Source: Odontesthes bonariensis | Lineage: Eukaryota; Chordata; Actinopteri; Atheriniformes; Atherinopsidae | Reading direction: 5' to 3' | Assembly (NCBI RefSeq): GCF_027942865.1 | Contig: NC_134529.1 | Location: 28,952,760 to 29,016,759, forward strand | Length of the DNA: 64,000 nt | Shown: positions 9,531-21,204 of the stretch, in pieces | How positions within the stretch are numbered: position 1 is the first letter of the stretch | How the letters are laid out: the number at the start of each line of letters is the position of its first letter | Program-made: the position numbers and the translations under genes | The notes under the pieces: model-generated | Told to the model about the DNA's origin: nothing | Database searches by the model: none | What the model saw: the letters and a program-made list of their open reading frames with translations, nothing else

Positions 9531-9648
9531 ACTCATTAAGTTTGACGAAAGAGTGGGACTTATTGTGTGTCATGTGGCCACTCTTGTAGACCAGATAGCA
9601 GCAACCTCAGTAAAAATTAGTGCGTGCACCCAGATGTTGTGTTTCTAA

Positions 9649-9875
9649 TGGGGGCAGCCGTGGCCTAGTGGTTAGGGAGGTGGACTTAAGATCAGAGGGT
9701 TGCAAGTTCAAATCCTGCCATTACCTCTCCCTACACCTCTATCCATGGCTGAAGTGCCCTTGAGCAAGGCACCTAACCCCACATTGCTCCAGGGGCTGTA
9801 ACCAATACCCTGTATCTAAATAGCTGTAAGTCGCTTTGGATAAAAAGTGTCAGCTAAGTGTAATGTAATGTAATA
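9649..9875 (+). mobile_element. tRNA-derived SINE
   Basis: Starts with GGGGCAGCCGTGGCCTAGTG, a Pol III A-box-bearing tRNA-like head, followed by a B-box-like GGTTGCAAGTTCAAATCC. It ends with CGCTTTGGATAAAAAGTGTC and short AATGT repeats. This is a common fish tRNA-SINE layout. Likely transcribed by Pol III when active. Confidence 0.85.
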
Positions 9876-10689
9876 ATGATGGATAAAATCATGCCACTAC
9901 TGCAGTGATATTTGACTCTGGACTGAACACTGATTAAACACTTTACATTTTCACTCAAAATCCAGATGTTAGTGGGTGTCAGTAGGTTTTTTGACCAGTG
10001 TGACAAAAGACTATGCACAGATATTTAGACCAAGTCATTACATGGAGACTCAACTTGGCGGAGATTTCATCAGCATGTTTCCGGACAAAGTAGTGCTTAT
10101 TACGATTTATGGACCATTTCAGGCTTCCATTTCCTTTAGTAGGTAATATGTGTCACTTTTATAACACTGCTGAAGTTGAATTGCTGAGGAGAAAAGTTAA
10201 GTGATGTTTCAGCTTTATGTAAAAGGGAGAGTTTGGTTCAGCCATGACTGGATATTTCAGCACTCATCCAGCCATGGGCGAGATCACAGCCATTTCCTGA
10301 CTCCAACATAACAAGGCTGAATGAGTCTCTGTCCTTGATGAGCCCTCAAAGTGTGGAAGAAGGACATTCCACCACATAATCATGCTCACTATCACTGCAA
10401 GACAAGCATTAATTTACTGAAATAATTAAATGAATAAGTGATTGTCTTTTTGAATATTGTTTTCTTTTGTTTGTGGACTTAGGAGCACCAAGATACCTTA
10501 AAAAAATTAAATTGCTTTGAGTAGGTGTACACTGTGTCACAAGTTGTGCCAAAGAACTCTTCGACACAAAACAGCAGAGTGAAAAAATATAAGAAAACCC
10601 ATACTGTCTAGTATGAAAGACTCAGAGCCTTTCCCAATTCTGGGGTGTGTGGCTTCATCAGCCAATCATAATTAGGCCGCAGGTATAAG

Positions 10690-11146
10690 AGGGAATAGTG
10701 CGTACTACGGCTCCCCTCTTGCTTGTGGTCCGTGGGTACGCGGACGCCTCACTCCATGCTCATACGAGCAGACTCATTCCACCCCTGTGCAAGACTGAAC
10801 GCCAGAGGAAGTCCTTTCTGCCTGTGGCCATCAGACTGTTTAACTCATCTAACTCAGGTCGAGAGAGGTTCAGTGGAAACGCTGCATCCTGAGGCCAAAT
10901 GTCACTAACCCAATACCACTTTATGCAATGACACTTTCTCAAGATCACTTTGTTTGTATATATTGTTTTTTTTTATTGAGGCTGCTAATTTGCACATTGC
11001 ACATATTGTATTCAGTTAATTATGTTAGCTTTTTTTAATTTAATTTTACTTTAGTACTTTCCCCCTTGTACCTTAACTGTTGCACAGCAATTTCCTCGGG
11101 ATAAATAAAGCTTTTTGAATCTTGAATCTTTGAATCTTGAATCTAA
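10690..11146 (+). mobile_element. LINE 3' end (CR1/Rex1-like) with repeat tail
   Basis: Encodes KTERQRKSFLPVAIRLFNSS in the + frame (about 10787-10846), a C-terminal signature of many fish non-LTR elements. An AT-rich 3' region follows, ending GGGATAAATAAAGC and a short (TTGAATC)n tail at 11115-11146. The LINE at 26364-29370 ends in a similar way. 5' truncated. Confidence 0.7.
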
Positions 11147-11339
11147 GTTAGCGGTAGCTTTACCGTCGCATCTTTGTCATTTTTAGATGTCTGCTTTGTG
11201 TTTTACAAGCAGCCTTTATTTTTATTAGGCAGCGCTCTGTGTCCCCTCTTATCGATTCAGTTGGGTTCCAGAGAGGTGAGGGTGTTAACATATGTGATGA
11301 GAGGTTGCCATCTTTTATAAAAGTTGGCAGCTGAGCCTC

Positions 11340-12290
11340 TTAGGGAATATTTAACTTTTTCCAAAGTAATTGGATATTGATACCTAAATATCGAAAGCTG
11401 ATATTCGAAATGGTAAATGGAAATCGAAATGGTAGTGCATCTGATGGGATCTGTTTAGCTGCTTTATTTACCGGAAAGCACTCGCTTTTACTGATGTTTA
11501 ATTTATAACCAGAGAATGATCCGAAAGTTGTCAAGACTTGTAAAATATTATCTACACAGCTCATCAGCATAGAGAGATACTCGACGTTCCAGTCCAGTTC
11601 TAAAATTAACAGTAAAACATGAAGAAGATTTGAGAGCAATGGAAAGAGGCTCTATGGCAAAAAGCAGGGGAGACATTGGGCAACCTTGGAGGGTCCCTCT
11701 TGATAGGGAAATATTCAGATCTTTGAAAGTTAGTTGTCACACAAGCAGAAGGGGCAGAGTATAAAAGTTGTATCCAAGAAATGAATTTAGACCCAAAGCC
11801 AAATTTCCCCAAAACAGAAAACAAGTAATCCCATTCAACCCGGTCGAAGGCTTTCTCCGCATCTAAAGATATGACCATTTCAGCAGTTTGGGACAGGGTA
11901 GGAGATAACAGAATATATTTAAAAGTCTTTTAATGTTAGATGAAAGTTGACGACCTCTAACAAACCCTGTTTGATCTAAGGAAAGGATGTCTGATAGACA
12001 ATGATCCAAACGGCATGCTAGTACTTTGGCTAGAAGTTTTACATCTGAATTTAATAAACTTGTCGGTCTCCAGCTGCTACATTCATCTAGGTTCTTGTCT
12101 TTTTGGGGAATGAGTGAAATTGAAGCCTGATTTAAAGTTGGAGGTAGAAAGCCCTGCTTCAGTGAATTGTTAAACATTTCTAATAACAAAGGAGCAAGTT
12201 GGTTGGAAATCTTTTGATAAAAGTCAACTGGAAAACCATCCGGTCCCAGAGCTTGAGGAAGCCATAAAGGCCATTAATTCTAAATTTGGC
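11340..12290 (-). mobile_element. L1/Tx1-type LINE fragment, reverse transcriptase, broken
   Basis: Minus-strand frames 12189-11863, 11878-11606 and 11639-11340 are consecutive pieces of one reverse transcriptase: SSWRPTSLLNSDVKLLAKVL, then [17 protein letters not shown] (motif A), then GYKLNISKSECFPV. The catalytic YADD box and its surroundings are missing between the last two pieces (about 11590-11640). Multiple frameshifts; inactive. Confidence 0.85.
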
Positions 12291-12299
12291 CCCTAATTA

Positions 12300-12985
12300 T
12301 AGTGTAATTTCTGAAAACTGAGACCTGATGTAAGAGAGATCTCTTCCAATGTGCCAATGATAGTGACAAATGAGAGCCCTGGATGATGGAGTGATCGGCG
12401 TGCACCTGTTTCCTGGAGGAATTGACATCACGCAGGTGGGAGAAAGGGCATTTCTTTTTACATGATTGAGGTGAAGCAGGTTAATCATTGGAAGTGTCAT
12501 GTATGAGAAATCAATGAAGTGACAGGAGCCAGCAGAGAAGCATGGCATTCTGACAGCTCCACCATGAATATTTACAGCATTGCCCTTCTCTGTGTCTGTG
12601 GGAGCACAGTTCAGCCTCTCCACTTTGACTTTGACATGTATAGTCTGTTATGTATGAGGGTGTCAATATAACAGCCCATAGCACAGTCAAATAAGGTACT
12701 AAAGCTAAAGGATGCTACTCTACGTAGAAAGTCAAAGAAAAAACTAAAGGAAACTAATCTAAGTGAAACCCACAATGTAGAGTAATTTACAACCAAACTT
12801 AAGTCTAACAAACAAAGAACAATGATAATGTTTTCACTAAGTGCCTTCACACGCACAGACAAATAAACACGATTTCTAAGTCAAAGTTTCTACAGACAGA
12901 TACAAAGCAAGTGAGACACAAGGGGGCAGCTGCTTAGAAAAAGCCTATCAGCTGCCCACTGAAACACAGGAAATCAATTGTTTAA
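12300..12985. other. No gene seen
   Basis: Several short frames occur here, but none has recognisable domains. No repeat structure stands out. Confidence 0.4.
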
Positions 12986-12993
12986 ATATGATT

Positions 12994-13170
12994 CACGGGG
13001 TGGTCGGTGGCGTAGTGGATTGTGCAGGCGCCCCATGTATAGGAGCTACAGTCCTTGCTGCAGTTGGCCCCTTTGCTGCATGTCATCCCCCCCTCTCTCT
13101 GCCCCCTGCTTCCTGTCTCTCTTCAACTGTCCTGTCGATTAAAGGAATAAAAAGCCAGAGGACCTGTTCA
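12994..13170 (+). mobile_element. tRNA-derived SINE, second family
   Basis: Begins GGGGTGGTCGGTGGCGTAGT and ends TTAAAGGAATAAAAAGCC after a pyrimidine-rich CCTGTCTCTCTTCAACTGTC stretch. A second, better copy lies at 47499-47690. Confidence 0.75.
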
Positions 13171-14100
13171 ACGGTAGCAAAAGTCAAGCCAATCCTGAAA
13201 GGGTAACTGCACAGTAGAAAATAAAACTGAAAGGACCAGACTATAAGTCGAAATATTGCTCCCACAAAAAACATAAATCACTTAGTTTATGTACTATATG
13301 ACAAAACACAACAGATGTGATAATTGTAATACCAACAACCAAGAGAGCATCGGTTTCACAGTTTCAACCTCCGTGTCTCCCCTCCTATCCCTCTGCCTCA
13401 GTAATTTTCCACCCTACCTGCCAGCCCCTCCTCCCTAATCAGCCCAACTACACTCACCTGGAAGCTCAGCTGCAGCTCATTCCCAATCAGCCCTGCATTT
13501 GAGCCTCTGCAACACTCTCACCTTTGCCAAATTATTCCACTGCAGCCATGCGAGACTTTCCAGCATTCATTACCTACCTGAATTTTTGTTGACGACCCTG
13601 CCTGCCTCTAAGCTGCCCTCCTCGCCTGCCCCCCGGTGAAGATGCCTTCTGTCCCTGACCACGTGCTCTGCCTCCGCATCTCTGGTGTCTGTCTGTTCTC
13701 CTGGCTTTGACTCCTCCGCCTAGCCCCCGCTCCTCTGCTGCTCGCTCCTCACGTTCTCGACCCTCGAGAATCCCTTCCTCTAGCCTAAGACCCAGAGACT
13801 ATGTGTGGGCTATTAGCGGGAAAATTTAACTGTTTGCAGAGTTTCCTTTTCTGCTCAAGCTCCTGTTTTGCTGGTGTAAAAATAAAGGTCATCATTACCA
13901 AATGTTCCTGATTTCCAGTGTGCTGCTTTTGGGTCCCAAATACAGCCGTTACAGTACAAGAAAAGGTAACACAATACACTTAAAAGTCCTATAACAATAT
14001 TCTAAGTACTATAACAGACTATAATGGTGATAACACATGGAACATAATGCAAGGAGACTTTGGAGATCAGGTGGGCATCATCATGCCTTTTGAAATGATA
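13171..14100. other. No clear gene; probable old retrotransposon remains
   Basis: 13350-13800 is unusually C-rich. 13850-13960 resembles the 3' end of a retroelement (AATAAAGGTCATCATTACC then TTTGGGTCCCAAATACAGCC). I could not assign a family. Confidence 0.3.
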
Positions 14101-14104
14101 ATTT

Positions 14105-14325
14105 ATGTAGGCTCATGAGCAAGGCACCGTACTCCCATGCTCCCCGGGCGCTGAATGGCTGCTCACCGCTCCAGGTTGGCAATTGTCTATGAGTGTGTGA
14201 CCCTGTGCATGTACATGTGTGTGTCAACAGGTGCCAACCTGGATGGGTTAACAGCGGAGGACAAATTTTGTGTGTATGCATGTATGCATGACCAATAAAT
14301 CGGATCTTAATCTTAATCTCATCAG
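14105..14325 (+). mobile_element. Fish SINE 3' portion
   Basis: GAGCAAGGCACCGTACTCC, CTCCCCGGGCGCTGAATGGC and GGATGGGTTAACAGCGGAGG then GACAAATTT follow the order of the body and tail of a common fish SINE. The tRNA-like head is missing. Confidence 0.65.
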
Positions 14326-14499
14326 CTATTATGTAAGCACAGGTGAGAATGCTTTTTCTTCTCCACTTTCGTCGTTGTAGAGTAGTTAGCGCTAACCTTC
14401 ATGTAGCAGCAACACCTCTGCTCAGGAGAAGATTGCAACTACCAGTGCATCGACTCGCGCCACTATATATGACCGGCACGACACCGTGACGTCATCTAC

Positions 14500-14815
14500 A
14501 CCCTTCGCACGAACCATCGTGGGTAACCATGTGGGAACCTTTAACGACTGGAACTCTGCATCCCAGTGCGATGCCTTCCTCAATGGACTAGCGGCATACA
14601 TCAAGGATGAAATGGTCTCCTTCGACTTTCTGCCTTCAACGGACTCATCGAGTAACCTCTTGGCTGGATAGACGCATTCAGGTGAGGAGTAGGGACCTAC
14701 GCCAGGAGGGGGCGAAGGGTCTACAGGTGCCCCCCAACCTTCTCGCAGAGCCCGAAACCGGGGGGACTGAACCTATGCACGTGGGACGCACTAGCCTGAG
14801 GAGCGGAAGCAATGA
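14500..14815 (+). pseudogene. Ty3/Gypsy gag fragment, frameshifted
   Basis: Frame 14486-14671 encodes NDWNSASQCDAFLNGLAAYI-KDEM, and an overlapping frame continues with DRRIQVRSRDLRQEG and EPETGGTEPMHVGRTSL. This order matches the capsid-to-nucleocapsid linker of fish Ty3/Gypsy Gag (WN..A..DAFL.GL.., RIDRRL.ER, EPMQ.GR..L). One frameshift near 14665. No protease or polymerase nearby, so an isolated fragment. Confidence 0.6.
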
Positions 14816-15019
14816 CCCGCGAAACCTCACTTCGTCTCCCGTTGCCCAGTAAAAGGGAGGGCTCAGCAGTAGAGATGGGTGTTCTGCTGAGCCGAGCCGA
14901 AGATTCTGCCCCTTGCCCGCGACCTTTGTTGCATATCCGGCTTTTGTTGGCATGGGCTCTCAAACCCTCGCCACCTTCATTGACTTCAGACCTCAAAGCA
15001 CACTTCTTGTAAAAGTGTG

Positions 15020-15224
15020 TAACGTAAAAACTAACTAATCTTTCCATTCTTTCCGCAACAGATAATGGAATCTCATACACAGACAGTGGCCACATCAACC
15101 TAGGAAACAATCCAAACTGCAAAGACCACAGCTTCAACTTTCCTGGAAGCCCTGACTTATCTATTCTATCCAGTCCCTCAGCAACATCTTTCCAAAACTG
15201 CACTGCCTGCTCTCCATCATTCAA
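15020..15224 (-). mobile_element. RLE-type LINE fragment (RT thumb region)
   Basis: DKSGLPGKLKLWSLQFGLFP followed by RLMWPLSVYEIPLSVAERME parallels the segment DKSGLPGKFKAWLYQHGILP of the LINE at 39.7-41.6 kb. It is a short diverged piece of the same family on the minus strand, lying next to an L2-like fragment. Confidence 0.7.
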
Positions 15225-15770
15225 GTCTAGTTAAAAGAGCATTACAGTAATGGAGTCTACTGGAGATGAATGCATGGATGAGTTTCTCCTGGTCTTTTTG
15301 GGAGAGGAAACCTTTAATTCTGTTGATGTTTCTGAGGTGGTAAAAAGCTGCCTTGGTGACAGCTTTGATGTGGCTGATGAAAGTCACATCTGAGTCTATC
15401 AACACTCCAAGGTTACCAACTTGGTCAGTGATTGTAAGGGCCCGAGTCTCGAGATATTTACCAACGCTGACCCTCTTCTCTTTGCTACCAAACAGAATGA
15501 TCTCAGTTTTGTTTTCATTTAATTGTAGAAAATTCTCTCTCATCCAGGTGTTTACTTCCTCCAGACACTGACACAGTACGTCTGCTGGGCTGCAGTCGCC
15601 AGGTGACTGAGACACATAAAGTTGTGTATCGTCTGCATAACTGTGATAATTGATGTTAAAGTTCTGTAATATCTGACCCAAAGGGAGCATATACAATTTA
15701 AACAGAAGAGGTCCAAGAATTGACCCCTGGGGGACTCCACAAGTCATGGCCACTCGCTTATTTACAGCCC
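15217..15770 (-). mobile_element. L2-like LINE reverse transcriptase fragment
   Basis: One 178-residue minus frame carries CGVPQGSILGPLLFKLYMLP, then YADDTQLYVS (catalytic motif C), then TWMRENFLQLNENKTEII and HLRNINRIKGFLSQKDQEKL. This is the palm-to-thumb part of an L2-type RT. It breaks off at an in-frame end near residue HYCNALLTRLE. Confidence 0.88.
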
Positions 15771-15934
15771 AACCTTATGTTCAACCTGCAGACCAAGGAG
15801 AAAAATAAAGTCTAGAACCAGAGTTTTTTGCAGAAGTTGGTTTGAGTTGTGGCTGACAGGCTGTGGAATAGCCAATGAAGGTAAACTGATTACCTACTAG
15901 AATGTGGCAAATGCGGCGAAAGGGAAAAACTTGC

Positions 15935-16350
15935 AATCTAGGCAAGGCAAGTTTATTTGTAGAGCACAATTCGTACACAAGGCAATTCAAAGTGCTTTAC
16001 AGCTACATAAAATCACAAGAAGGCAAATAAAATCATTCCATAAAATATAAAAAATAATTATAATCAAATTTGAATTATTATTAATAATAATGAATTAATT
16101 CAATTAAAAACAAAGAGTGCAGATACAATACTTTCAGTTGTCATAGGCATGGCTAAATAGAATTGTTGAGGGTTGAGGCCTGTCTCACATCTTCTGGAAG
16201 ACTGTTCCAGATCTTAGGAGCACAAAACTGAAACGCAGCCTCACCTTGTGTGTGTTTTATGCCTAAAAACTCTTGCAGCAGGCAGCATGAACACTGAAAT
16301 CTGTCCCTCTTTCCAGTGACACCGTCAGGGAGACGTATATCTGACATTTC
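15935..16350 (-). mobile_element. L2-like LINE 3' end
   Basis: Minus frame 16347-16153 ends with GEAAFQFCAPKIWNSLPEDV, the C-terminal signature of L2 ORF2. The 3' end follows to about 15940 with the characteristic AAGTTTATTTGTAGAGCAC motif on the plus strand. It is likely part of the same insertion as the RT fragment, with sequence lost between. Confidence 0.82.
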
Positions 16351-16359
16351 AGAGGACCT

Positions 16360-17736
16360 CTAAGAACAACTCACAGAACACCTGACAGACAAATCCTTAC
16401 TGACAGCAATAGAGACTGTTTGTTTATTACTTATGTCTGTTTTATTAATCTATTTTGATAATCAGATGATTGCATGCAGAATACTGATGTCAGCAACTCA
16501 TAAATTGGTTTGTACAGATAAATACAGAATTATTATTAGGTTCTCAATAGTATTTCAATTCAGGGGGGGCATGAAAAAATTTCTGTCCCCTCGGGGGGAA
16601 GAAAGAAAATAATTGAGAACCACTGCCCTACACTATGTATACTAGGTCACCTGGGTGACATCAGCGTGGAAATGAACTCGGCACAAATGCTCCTCACTGC
16701 CTTATGTATTGCAAAGAAAACTATTCTCATGAATTGGAAACAAAAGATATAATCTATCGTATTAATCAGTTTAGAAATCCTCTATCAGACCACATCAGTA
16801 ATGAGTAATGAAACTGCTGCGTGGCCCCTGAGGACCTCAGAGTGAGTGGATGAGTGCCTCGATGTCCACGTTCTTTTATCTCTATGAGTGTGTGTCTGTA
16901 TCTACGGGAATCTGTGCCTTTCGTATCTGCTCCTGATCTCTGGAGTGGGTGTGGTTGCACCCCCCCATCACTATACAAATCTTCATGTACAGCCTTTGGT
17001 ATATAAGGGACACACAAGCATTCATTCACTCACATGCTCACCCCATTATTACAATGTGACCTTTGGCTTTAATAAGAATCATTAACAACAGTGATTTTCC
17101 TTCTCATATACTTGCTGCTGGTGATGTTGTTGTTGTTGTTTGTTTGTTTGTTTTGTGTTTCTTTCCATTCATGTTTCTGCAGGTGCTGGAGGTTTCTGGT
17201 CAAAGGTTTTACAGAAGGCCGTAACCACCATGGTTATGCCATGGTTCAGTTGGAGAATCAGCCATGTTATGCAAGTAGTCGCTGCTGTAACCCTTAGTTG
17301 AGTTGAGCAGCCAGCTCCAAAGGTCTGCTAAAGTCACTCCTGTCTTACTCCACTTTACCTGACTTTTTTCAGAATTTCATCAAAATTTTATCTTTCCTTT
17401 TGTTATTCATCTGAGAAAATGTGGTGTGTTGTTTCAAAATACTTTGATGCAAAAATTCTGTATCAACAATTTCCATCTTTAGATTATTTGATTAGAATCA
17501 ACAGATGTAAATGACATGCCTATTACATCAGGCAGAAGAAATTAGTGCATACTTGCAGTAGAGATGTTATAGTTTGCCATTAAAGTGTAAGGATCTCAGC
17601 CAGGCTGTTCCATAGAGAACTTCACTATTTAATTTACCTCATGTGGAGAGGTCCTCATGTAATATTGGTCCGCTTATTGGGAATAAGCTCTCATTCAAGT
17701 GCCCTGTCCATCCAAAGAAAACTGGCCAGAAAAAAA
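16360..17736. other. No gene seen
   Basis: AT-rich sequence with a GTT/GTTT-rich patch at 17120-17160. No recognisable coding signature. Confidence 0.4.
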
Positions 17737-18747
17737 GTTACTGTGTCATCATGCATTAACCTAGAAATGCCATTCAAATGTCAGTTTGTAGATACGTCCG
17801 TGCTGTGTTCAGAAGTGAAGACGCCATGTCAATACCTGCTACGGATTTCCCACAGCATGCCTCCAAGCGACCCAAAGTTTTGGCCAAAATCTGCAAAATT
17901 TGAATTTTTAGAGCACAACTGCCATTTCATTAGAGTGTAGGAAGAGCAAGAGTTCTGACCTCAGATTCATTTTCGAATCGCCCTCACACCTACAAATATC
18001 GCTCCAATGCCATCATGTACTGTCATAATATAGGCACGCATGATGGGATTCATAAAATGTTTTCATATTTCATCTAGGGCTGACCGTTTGCTCTCAGAGC
18101 CCCTCAGAGCAAAGTGATGTTGGGGCTCAAAGACCTCAAATCCCCATTTTAATTCATCCAATTCTCAGAATCTCAGCAGCTCCTGCAGCCCTCCTTTCTC
18201 TCATCCGTGCTTTCACTGTGAATGTGCTACAGATCTGAAACGCGGGAATATTGAAGTCCAAAGGCGTCCCTCGCTCATTCTGCGAGAATTTTTTCCGTAG
18301 CTCTTACGGTTTCCGAATGGGAAGCATCTGTTCGTAGAGGTTTTTTGGCTCTGAGAAGCCTGAGTCTCATATAATTAGTGTAGCGTCGGCTTAACTGTCA
18401 GTTAAATGAGGGAGATTAATTACCATAGAAACAAGGCTATTAGTGGCCCAGCCAGTACTTTGCCGATTTAAAGGGACAGTTCGCCGCTTTAAAGGGACAG
18501 TTTGCCTCTTTAAAGGGACAGTTTGCCGCTTTAAAGGGACAGTTTGCCGCTTTAAAGGGACAGTTCGCCTCTTTAAAGGGACAGTTCACCGCTTTAAGAA
18601 GAAGCATCCATGTCATCCTTTGATGCCGTTTAGGCTTGAATGCTTTTTCTTTAGGCCTTGCGAACCATTTCTGAGCAGCCGTGATTGGTTGAGCGATACG
18701 CACACTTTGGCAGGCCCCTTCTAAATTTCTTCAGAAATTTTCTAGTT
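17737..18747. repeat. Direct repeat copy A (1.0 kb)
   Basis: Begins GTTACTGTGTCATCATGCAT and ends TTCAGAAATTTTCTAGTT. It is nearly identical to copy B at 20059-21152, except for the number of 21-bp units and a small deletion. Copy A ends in a GGCAGGCCCC ... GGGGCCTGCC hairpin. Confidence 0.9.
18467..18592. repeat. 21-bp minisatellite, 6 units
   Basis: Unit TTTAAAGGGACAGTTCGCC plus GC or TC. Each unit contains TTTAAAGGGACAG, much like the terminal sequence of the TTAA MITE at 59786-60296. The reading frames through it (repeated CPFKAAN) are artefacts of the tandem repeat. Confidence 0.93.
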
Positions 18748-18820
18748 GGGGCCTGCCATAGCATTGCATAGGAGAGCACTGCATAGTATTGCGAAGCAAT
18801 GCTATGCAGTGCCTCTATGC

Positions 18821-19742
18821 CAGGGGTGTCAAACTCATTTTCACCGAGGGCCACATCAGCATAATTGTTGCCCTCAAAGGGCCAGATGTAACTTATAAAT
18901 GTAACTGCTCCTTAATGTTAAATAACTTTGAATTTATTACTTATTCAAATTACAAATATTACATAGGCCTATTTGCATAGAAGTAAAAAAAAATATGTTG
19001 CTGGTTGCTCTGTTATTATAACATGAATCCTTTTAATTTGTCAGGTTATGAAACCCACATCACTCCATCAAACAACCATCAAACTATCCAAGTGAATAAA
19101 GAAAAATAACATCAAACACAAGTTCTGACATTTACTTTGTTCCAAACTTAAAATATCAAACACAGCTAGCTTTTACTGCCGCATTGTTTTCAGTTGTGGC
19201 TTTAGCGAACACATTCTGCTGCGATCGCAGTTTGCCTTTTAATTCTCGGGCAGTTTGTTGTTTTTCTTGGTGCCTGATGTTGGCACACTCAGCTCCGTGT
19301 TTGGTCTCAGAATGCGGACGTAGATTGTACTCTTTGACAACCGCCACCGCCTCACAACACAAAAGACATACTGTTTTTTCTCCTTGAAGCACAAACATGT
19401 ATTCGCCTTCCCATCTTTCTTGAAACAGAAAAACTGATGCAGATGGAAGGGCATCTGCATCAGTTTTTCTCTTCCTGGACAGTTTGGGATCATTATTTGT
19501 ATTTCTCAATTCCACTTGTTGGGAAAATCGCATCGATTTGGAAACATTACAGTCCAGTGGCGGGATGCCGTCACTTTGCGCGTAACATAATCGGCATGCA
19601 TTGTGGGAAATGTAGTTTTTGGTCACTGCACGTATTTGACTTATTTATTTTTAGACAATCAGACCTTTTAAGCTCTCACGGGCCACATAAAATGACGTGG
19701 CGGGCCACATTTGGCCCGCGGGCCTTGAGTCTGACACATATG
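18821..19742 (-). mobile_element. hAT element with 8-bp target duplication
   Basis: Left end CAGGGGTGTCAAACTC; the right end read inward is CATATGTGTCAGACTC. CTCTATGC flanks both sides (18813-18820 and 19743-19750), an 8-bp duplication typical of hAT. The interior holds only the N-terminal part of the transposase, so it is a deleted copy. It sits in the 1.3 kb between direct repeats A and B. Confidence 0.88.
19156..19626 (-). pseudogene. hAT transposase N-terminal fragment (BED/ZBED-like)
   Basis: 156-residue frame. SRKRKTDADA is followed by a zinc-finger-like stretch: FQERWEGEYMFVLQGEKTVC, then LCCEAVAVVKEYNLRPHSET and KH. ENNAAVKASCV ends the fragment. This is the amino-terminal DNA-binding region of the ZBED5/GTF2IRD2-related hAT transposases. 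The catalytic core and dimerisation domain are missing. A palindrome sits at about 19436-19466 inside it. Confidence 0.82.
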
Positions 19743-20058
19743 CTCTATGCAAATGCATGGCAAGGCACCTATTACTATTCCGTTGGCAAAAGTCTATGGG
19801 ATTTAACATTGAAAACGTGTCTCTTTATTTATATATTCATTCTTCCGTCCACATTAATGCTGGCCCTATGGGCCCGCACATCCCAACAATATATATATCA
19901 AAACGACCGGCTCAATGAGTTTTCGCGGGCTATTACTTTTATTGAAGATTGGAGTTACCATGGCGACGTAATAAGCAAAAAACAGCCCCCCAAAGCCCCC
20001 CTAGGAATAAATAGGGGGATGACCTGGAAAAATCATAAAAACCCCTAAATTTTGAGCA

Positions 20059-21149
20059 GTTACTGTGTCATCATGCATTAACCTAGAAACGCCATTCAAA
20101 TGTCAGTTTGTAGATACGTCCGTGCTGTGTTCAGAAGTGAAGACGCCATGTCGATACCTGCTACGGATTTCCCACAGCATGCCTCCAAGCGACCCAAAGT
20201 TTTGGCCAAAATCTGCAAAATTTGAATTTTTAGAGCACAACTGCCATTTCATTAGAGCGTGGGAAGAGCAAGAGTTCTGACCTCAGATTCATTTTCGAAT
20301 CGCCCTCACGCCTACAAATATCGCTCCAATGCCATTATGTACTGTCATAATATAGGCACGCATGTTGGGATTCATAAAATGTTTTCATATTTCATCTAGG
20401 GCTGACCGTTTGCTCTCAGAGCCCCTCAGAGCAAAGTGATGTCGGGGCTCAAAGACCTCAAATCCCCATTTTAATTCATGCAATTCTCAGAATCTCAGCA
20501 GCTCCTGCAGCCCTCCTTTCTCTCATCCGTGCTTTCACTGTGAATGTGTTACAGATCTGAAACGCGGGAATATTGAAGTCCAAAGGCGTCCCTCGCTCAT
20601 TCTGCGAGAATTTTTTCCGTAGCTCTTACGGTTTCCGAATGGGAAGCATCTGTTCGTAGAGGTTTTTTGGCTCTGAGAAGCCTGAGTCTCATATAATTAC
20701 TGTCGCTGCAGCTGGGGCACCTTAACTGTCAGTTAAATGTTACCATAGAAACAAGGCTATTAGTGGCCCAGCCAGTCCTTTGCCGATTTAAAGGGACAGT
20801 TCGCCGCTTTAAAGGGACAGTTCGCTGCTTTAAAGGGACAGTTCGCCGCTTTAAAGGGACAGTTCGTCCTCTTTGAAGGGACAGTTCGCTGCTTTAAAGG
20901 GACAGTTCGCCGCTTTAAAGGGCCAGTTCGCCGCTTTAAAGGGACAGTTCGCCTCTTTAAAGGGACAGTTCGCCGCTTTAAAGGGACAGTTCACCGCTTT
21001 AAGAAGAAGCATCCATGTCATCCTTTGATGCCGTTTAGGCTTGAATGCTTCTTCTTTAGGCCTTGCGAACCATTCCTGAGCAGCCGTGATTGGTTGAGCG
21101 ATACGCACACTTTGGCAGGCCCCTTCTAAATTTATTCAGAAATTTTCTA

Positions 21150-21152
<3 letters not shown>
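20059..21152. repeat. Direct repeat copy B (1.1 kb)
   Basis: Second copy of the repeat described at 17737. It begins at the same GTTACTGTGTCATC and ends at TTCTAGTT, where an (ATT)n tract follows. Divergence from copy A is a few percent by eye. Confidence 0.9.
20787..20997. repeat. 21-bp minisatellite, 10 units
   Basis: Same unit as at 18467. The fourth unit is 22 bp (TCGTCCTC) and the seventh has GGCCAG in place of GGACAG. The copy number differs from copy A (10 against 6), so the array expands or contracts independently of the host repeat. Confidence 0.93.

Positions 21153-21202
<50 letters not shown>
21153..21202. repeat. (ATT)n microsatellite
   Basis: About 16 perfect TTA units directly after direct repeat B. 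Confidence 0.95.
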
Positions 21203-21204
21203 GC

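Noticed and set aside
18440-18724. Frames with repeated CPFKAAN or CRFKGTV
   Set aside because: A 21-bp repeat keeps the frame; this is not a protein repeat.
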